A DNA stretch of 64,000 nucleotides from Karstenula rhodostoma CBS 690.94 (Eukaryota; Ascomycota; Dothideomycetes; Pleosporales; Didymosphaeriaceae), in NCBI GenBank assembly GCA_010093485.1, contig MU001495.1, forward strand, positions 1,321,470 through 1,385,469, written 5' to 3'. The first letter of the stretch is position 1. Each line of letters opens with the position of its first letter. The translations under genes were made by a program, and so were the position numbers. This document shows, piece by piece, positions 60,301 through 64,000 of the stretch. The notes under the pieces were generated by a model that searched no databases, had not been told where the DNA came from, and was given only the letters and a program-made list of their open reading frames with translations.

Positions 60301-63300
60301 CATCCGCCTTATTGGTTCCACTAAGGATCGCGCATTTCCAGCTGTGATAGGCATTGACACGGCTATAGCGAAGCTTCATGAAGTTCCCAAGCTTCCTGCG
60401 GCAAAGAAGTCAGACCCTTTTCACAAACAACAAGCGTTTAGGCTTATCACGTCTCACACTAAGCTTCTAGTGGGTTTCGACAGCTTGCCCGACGACTTCG
60501 CGCAGCTCATTCGACTGCAAGCCAACGATCTGTGCAGCAAGAAGACAGACGCCGGTGCGGATTTAATGACACTGTCCGAGAGAAGCAAGTCCATTGTCAA
60601 GAAGGGCGTTGAGCAGGAGACTTTAAAGAAGCTTCTCAAAGCATGTATCTTCACTGTTTCCGTCACAGATCTCAAAACTGACGCAGATGCCTTGGTAACG
60701 AACCTTGCGAAACACTTCACTCTCTTAGAGTTAGGGATGCACTTTGCGCATGAGAAGCACAAGGGAAGGCCATTTGACGTTCATTCAGGGGAGGGTCCGG
60801 TTACGATAGATACCGATGTGTTCTCCGACGCTCTCGGCGATTCGCTTGCGTCCGAAGATCAGACTGTCCGCGACGCCGCTGAGCAAGCCATCATCACCAT
60901 GCGCGATACCGCAACACTAATCTTCGGAAGCCAGGAAAAGTTGGACAGTTTCCCCTTCTTCGAAGAGCTCTCCAAGACCTTCATCCACAACTGCTACGCC
61001 GATGACTGGTTTATGAAATCCGGAGGAACTCGCGGTATCGAGATCATCATCAAGAAGCTGGGACTGGGCGACACATGGATGCAGAATCGACATCTGGAGC
61101 TTATCCGGGCACTGACTTTTGTCATGAAGGACATGCCAGCCGACCTTGACTCCAAGACGCGCATCCAGGCACAAGGCCTCATAGAAGACCTGATCCGGCG
61201 ATGCTACAAACCTGCCACTGAGGAAGAATGCAAGAAAGCGGGAGGCCCTCTGCACAGGATCTGCGGACAATTGGTTGCCGATCTGTCGCATATGAACAAA
61301 AACGTGCGAGAAGCTACCCAGAGAGCATTCCAAGTCCTCTCCGAAGTGACCGGTCGGGCTGTGCATGAGCTTATCAAGCCAGTCAAGGAACGCTTGATTG
61401 TGCCGATCTGGACGAAGCCCCTTCGTGCCCTTCCCTTCAGCATACAGATTGCGTATATCGACGCGATTACCTTCCTATTGAAGCTCAAGAACAATATCCT
61501 TGAGTTCAACGAGCAACTCACCAGGCTACTCATGGAGTCGCTCGCATTAGCTGATGCAGAAGATGAAGGACTCGCCACCAAGCCTTTCGAGCAACGGAAT
61601 GCCGAACACATCGTCAATCTACGAGTTGCTTGTATTCGCCTTCTTTCGACCGCTCAAACCTTTCCGGAGTTCAGCACTACACCTCCAAACCAGACAGTCA
61701 TCCGAATCATTGGCGTGTTCTTCAAATGTCTTTATTCAAAGTCTCCCGAGGTTATTGAAGCTGCCAACGCTGGTCTTTCTGGTGTGATCTCAGCAACGAA
61801 CAAGCTTCCGAAGGACGTCCTGCAGAGTGGTCTTAGGCCAATTTTGGTCAACCTGCAGGATCCTCGAAAGCTATCTGTGGAGAATTTGGATGGACTGGCT
61901 CGCCTTCTGAAACTACTTACCAACTACTTCAAGGTTGAGATCGGTACCCGACTGCTAGATCATCTCAAAAACATCGCAGATCCAGTCAGTCTGCAAAAGA
62001 TATCGTTCACTATGATCGAGCAGAACCCAAAGATGAAAATAGTGACGGCAATTGTCAACGTGTTTCACCTGTTACCTCCGGCAGCCATCAGTTTCCTCAA
62101 GCAGCTTATCGAGAAAGTCATTGAGCTCGAAACAGCCCTTCGTCGAACACACTACAGCCCCTTCCGAGAGCCGCTGATCAAGTACTTGTGTATGTATCCC
62201 AAGGAAGCTTGGGAGCACTTTTCTCCGAACATGAAAGACGAAACGCAGGGAAGATTCTTTGCACAATTACTTGAGAATCCGGAGAGCGGCGCTTTGCGCG
62301 AGGAGCTGATGAAGGATATCCCCAAGTTCATCGCTTCCTTCGAATTTGACGGGTCAGAGAAAGAGAAGTGCCAAGCTCAACTCAACGCTATCCACATTGC
62401 TTATGCGATGAGCCAGTTCAAGGGAACTCGTGAATGGCTTGTGGGCAAGGAAGACCTGAGGACAGCTCTGTTTGAAGCTGCGCGCTCCTTGGAGAAAGCC
62501 CTCCGACAGAACACCGTCGACCCTACGTTGAGACTCGCAACAGAACAGGCTGGCGAACAAATCATGACCGTGTTTACGACCTACTTGCGATATGATCGCG
62601 ACAACATCGACTTCTTCTTTGAGCTCATCGACGCGGTAACCTCTGATGACTTCAAGGCACATCCAATACTATTCGACTTCATCTACGAACAGATGGTGTC
62701 AAACGAGTCTGTGGATTACTGGAAATCATTGGTCCACAAGTGTATCGATCTCTATACTGGACGCACTTCATCGCAAAAGACCAAGACGTTCGTTTTCCGA
62801 TATATTGTCAATCCCATCTTTGCGATGGATGCCAAGCGCAATTGGGACACATTGTTTGGCAGCGAAGCCAACAAGGGCACAAAGTTGGTGGACCGCAGCA
62901 TGACTGATACAATACACAACCGGCTATGGAAACCACAAGCGTTAATTGACACATCGGAGGAGAGCGCTCAGCTTGGTGTCGACCACTCGCGCATGGAATT
63001 ACTCCAACTTACGACATTGCTCCTGAAGCATTATTCCAGCGTGATACAGGAAACCCGGAAAGACATCATCCGGTTTGCTTGGGCGTATATTCGACTGGAA
63101 GATGTCATTAACAAGTACGCCGCTTACGTGGTGATTGCGTTCTTCATTGCGGTGTACGACACACCCGTGAAGATTGCTAGCCAGGTCTACCAGACACTTC
63201 TCAAAGCCCATCAAAACGAGGGTAAGGCGCTTGTCATGCAATCGTTGGAGCTGATGGCACCGGTCCTGAAGAAACGCCTCGGTGGGGCAGACCAAAAGAT

Positions 63301-64000
63301 GGCGATCCCGAGGTGGGCACAGATTCCCCGGAAAATCCTGTCGGAGGAAAGCTCGAACCTGCAACAGTTGATGAGCATCTTCAATTTCATGGTCCGACAT
63401 CCTGACCTCTTCTATGAGGCTCGCGAGCCGCTTTCTGCAAGCATTATTGCAGCATTACCAAAGATCGCACAGCCGCCGAATCCTTCTACCGAGGCGAAGA
63501 AGCTCGCTTTGAATTTGATCAGCCTGATCAGAACGTGGGAAGAGCGAGCTGCGAGTGAAGCAGCTGGTGGCACGGATCGCTCCTCGCAATCACCACAAGC
63601 GTCCAAGAGGCGAGCAGACGGTTCCATTGTGCCCCCCACTCCTGCCAAGAGTTTCGTGGCTGCACTCGGCATTCGCATGTTGCTCGTCAAGTATCTCATC
63701 TCATTCATTGCCTATCTTCCAGAACGATACCCTGTGGCAACGCCCAAACTGAAGGATGCCACAGCCGTGCCTTCTACCAACCCACAAACCGCCGAAATCT
63801 GCCGGAAAGCTGTACAGCTTCTGCATGATCTTTTGTCTCCGCGCCTGTGGAATGACCTTGAACTGGACCTCGTTCTTAGTAAGAAACTTGAAGAGATATT
63901 GGTGTTGGAGATGAAACAGGATGACAAACAGGAGGCGTTCACCACTCGGATGATCAACTCCCTACAAATCGTCAAAGTCATTGTCAACGTAAAGTCTGAT
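57395..64000 (+). CDS. TRA1: Tra1, SAGA/NuA4 activator-binding subunit (partial, C-terminus beyond window)
   Basis: The giant PIKK-family pseudokinase that docks transcription activators on the SAGA and NuA4 histone acetyltransferase complexes in the nucleus. Exons are 57395-57452, 57528-57685 and 57737 to the window end; introns are 75 and 51 nt, both GT-AG, each restoring the frame (NSG|DHRVKLAQAID and SPDQ|RLRNCVLEIL). 2160 codons are in the window, against roughly 3700-3900 aa for whole Tra1, so FAT and kinase-like regions are missing. What is visible is HEAT-repeat solenoid, including [68 protein letters not shown] and FVFRYIVNPIFAMDAK. A Ser/Pro/Gln-rich loop sits near residues 160-195, and a KRRADGSIVP-type loop near 2020. 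It is the last gene in the window. Confidence 0.95.

Noticed and set aside
37061..64000. A biosynthetic gene cluster or effector genes beside the AT block
   Set aside because: All eight genes in this part are core housekeeping genes from unrelated pathways; no small secreted Cys-rich ORF is convincing.

Overview
The window comes from a filamentous ascomycete (Pezizomycotina, probably a dothideomycete). The genes carry many short GT-AG introns of about 46-173 nt. They encode standard fungal proteins: TFIIIC, SAGA/NuA4 Tra1, PP2A-B56, a Kre2-type mannosyltransferase, an ER fatty-acid elongase and Cox6. Next to them lies a 36-kb block of extremely AT-rich DNA in which CpA/TpG dinucleotides are almost absent, the mark of saturated repeat-induced point mutation (RIP). 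The class assignment is an inference from this compartmented layout.

Positions 1-36260 hold no intact gene. The block is a nest of RIP-killed transposons. Three LTR retrotransposons have both ends and matching 5-bp target duplications: a Ty1/Copia at 4723-11950 (206-bp LTRs), a Ty3/Gypsy chromovirus at 15231-22507 (503-bp LTRs) and a second Copia on the minus strand at 26426-32155 (286-bp LTRs). Around and inside them are at least eleven copies of a roughly 1.2-kb poly(A)-tailed non-LTR element that I do not recognise (called family A here). Most of these copies have their own target duplications. There are also three copies of a short repeat (family B) and one TIR element with a TA duplication (element D). 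From 24.3 to 36.26 kb the insertions resolve into a five-level stack: B2 > D > family A copy > family A copy > family A copy.

Positions 36260-64000 have ordinary base composition and eight conserved genes. In order they are mod21/GCP5 (-), a GT15 mannosyltransferase (+), ADE6 (-), COX6 (-), an ELO elongase (-), RTS1/B56 (-), TFC1 (+) and TRA1 (+, cut by the window end). These are housekeeping genes in unrelated pathways: microtubule nucleation, Golgi glycosylation, purine synthesis, respiration, very-long-chain fatty acids, phosphatase targeting, Pol III transcription and histone acetylation. I see no cluster logic. mod21/GT15 and RTS1/TFC1 share divergent promoters; GT15 and ADE6 converge.

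A 237-bp, 5'-truncated and essentially unmutated family A copy sits in euchromatin at 56456-56692, upstream of TRA1. It shows what family A looked like before RIP and supports the direction of mutation in the AT block.
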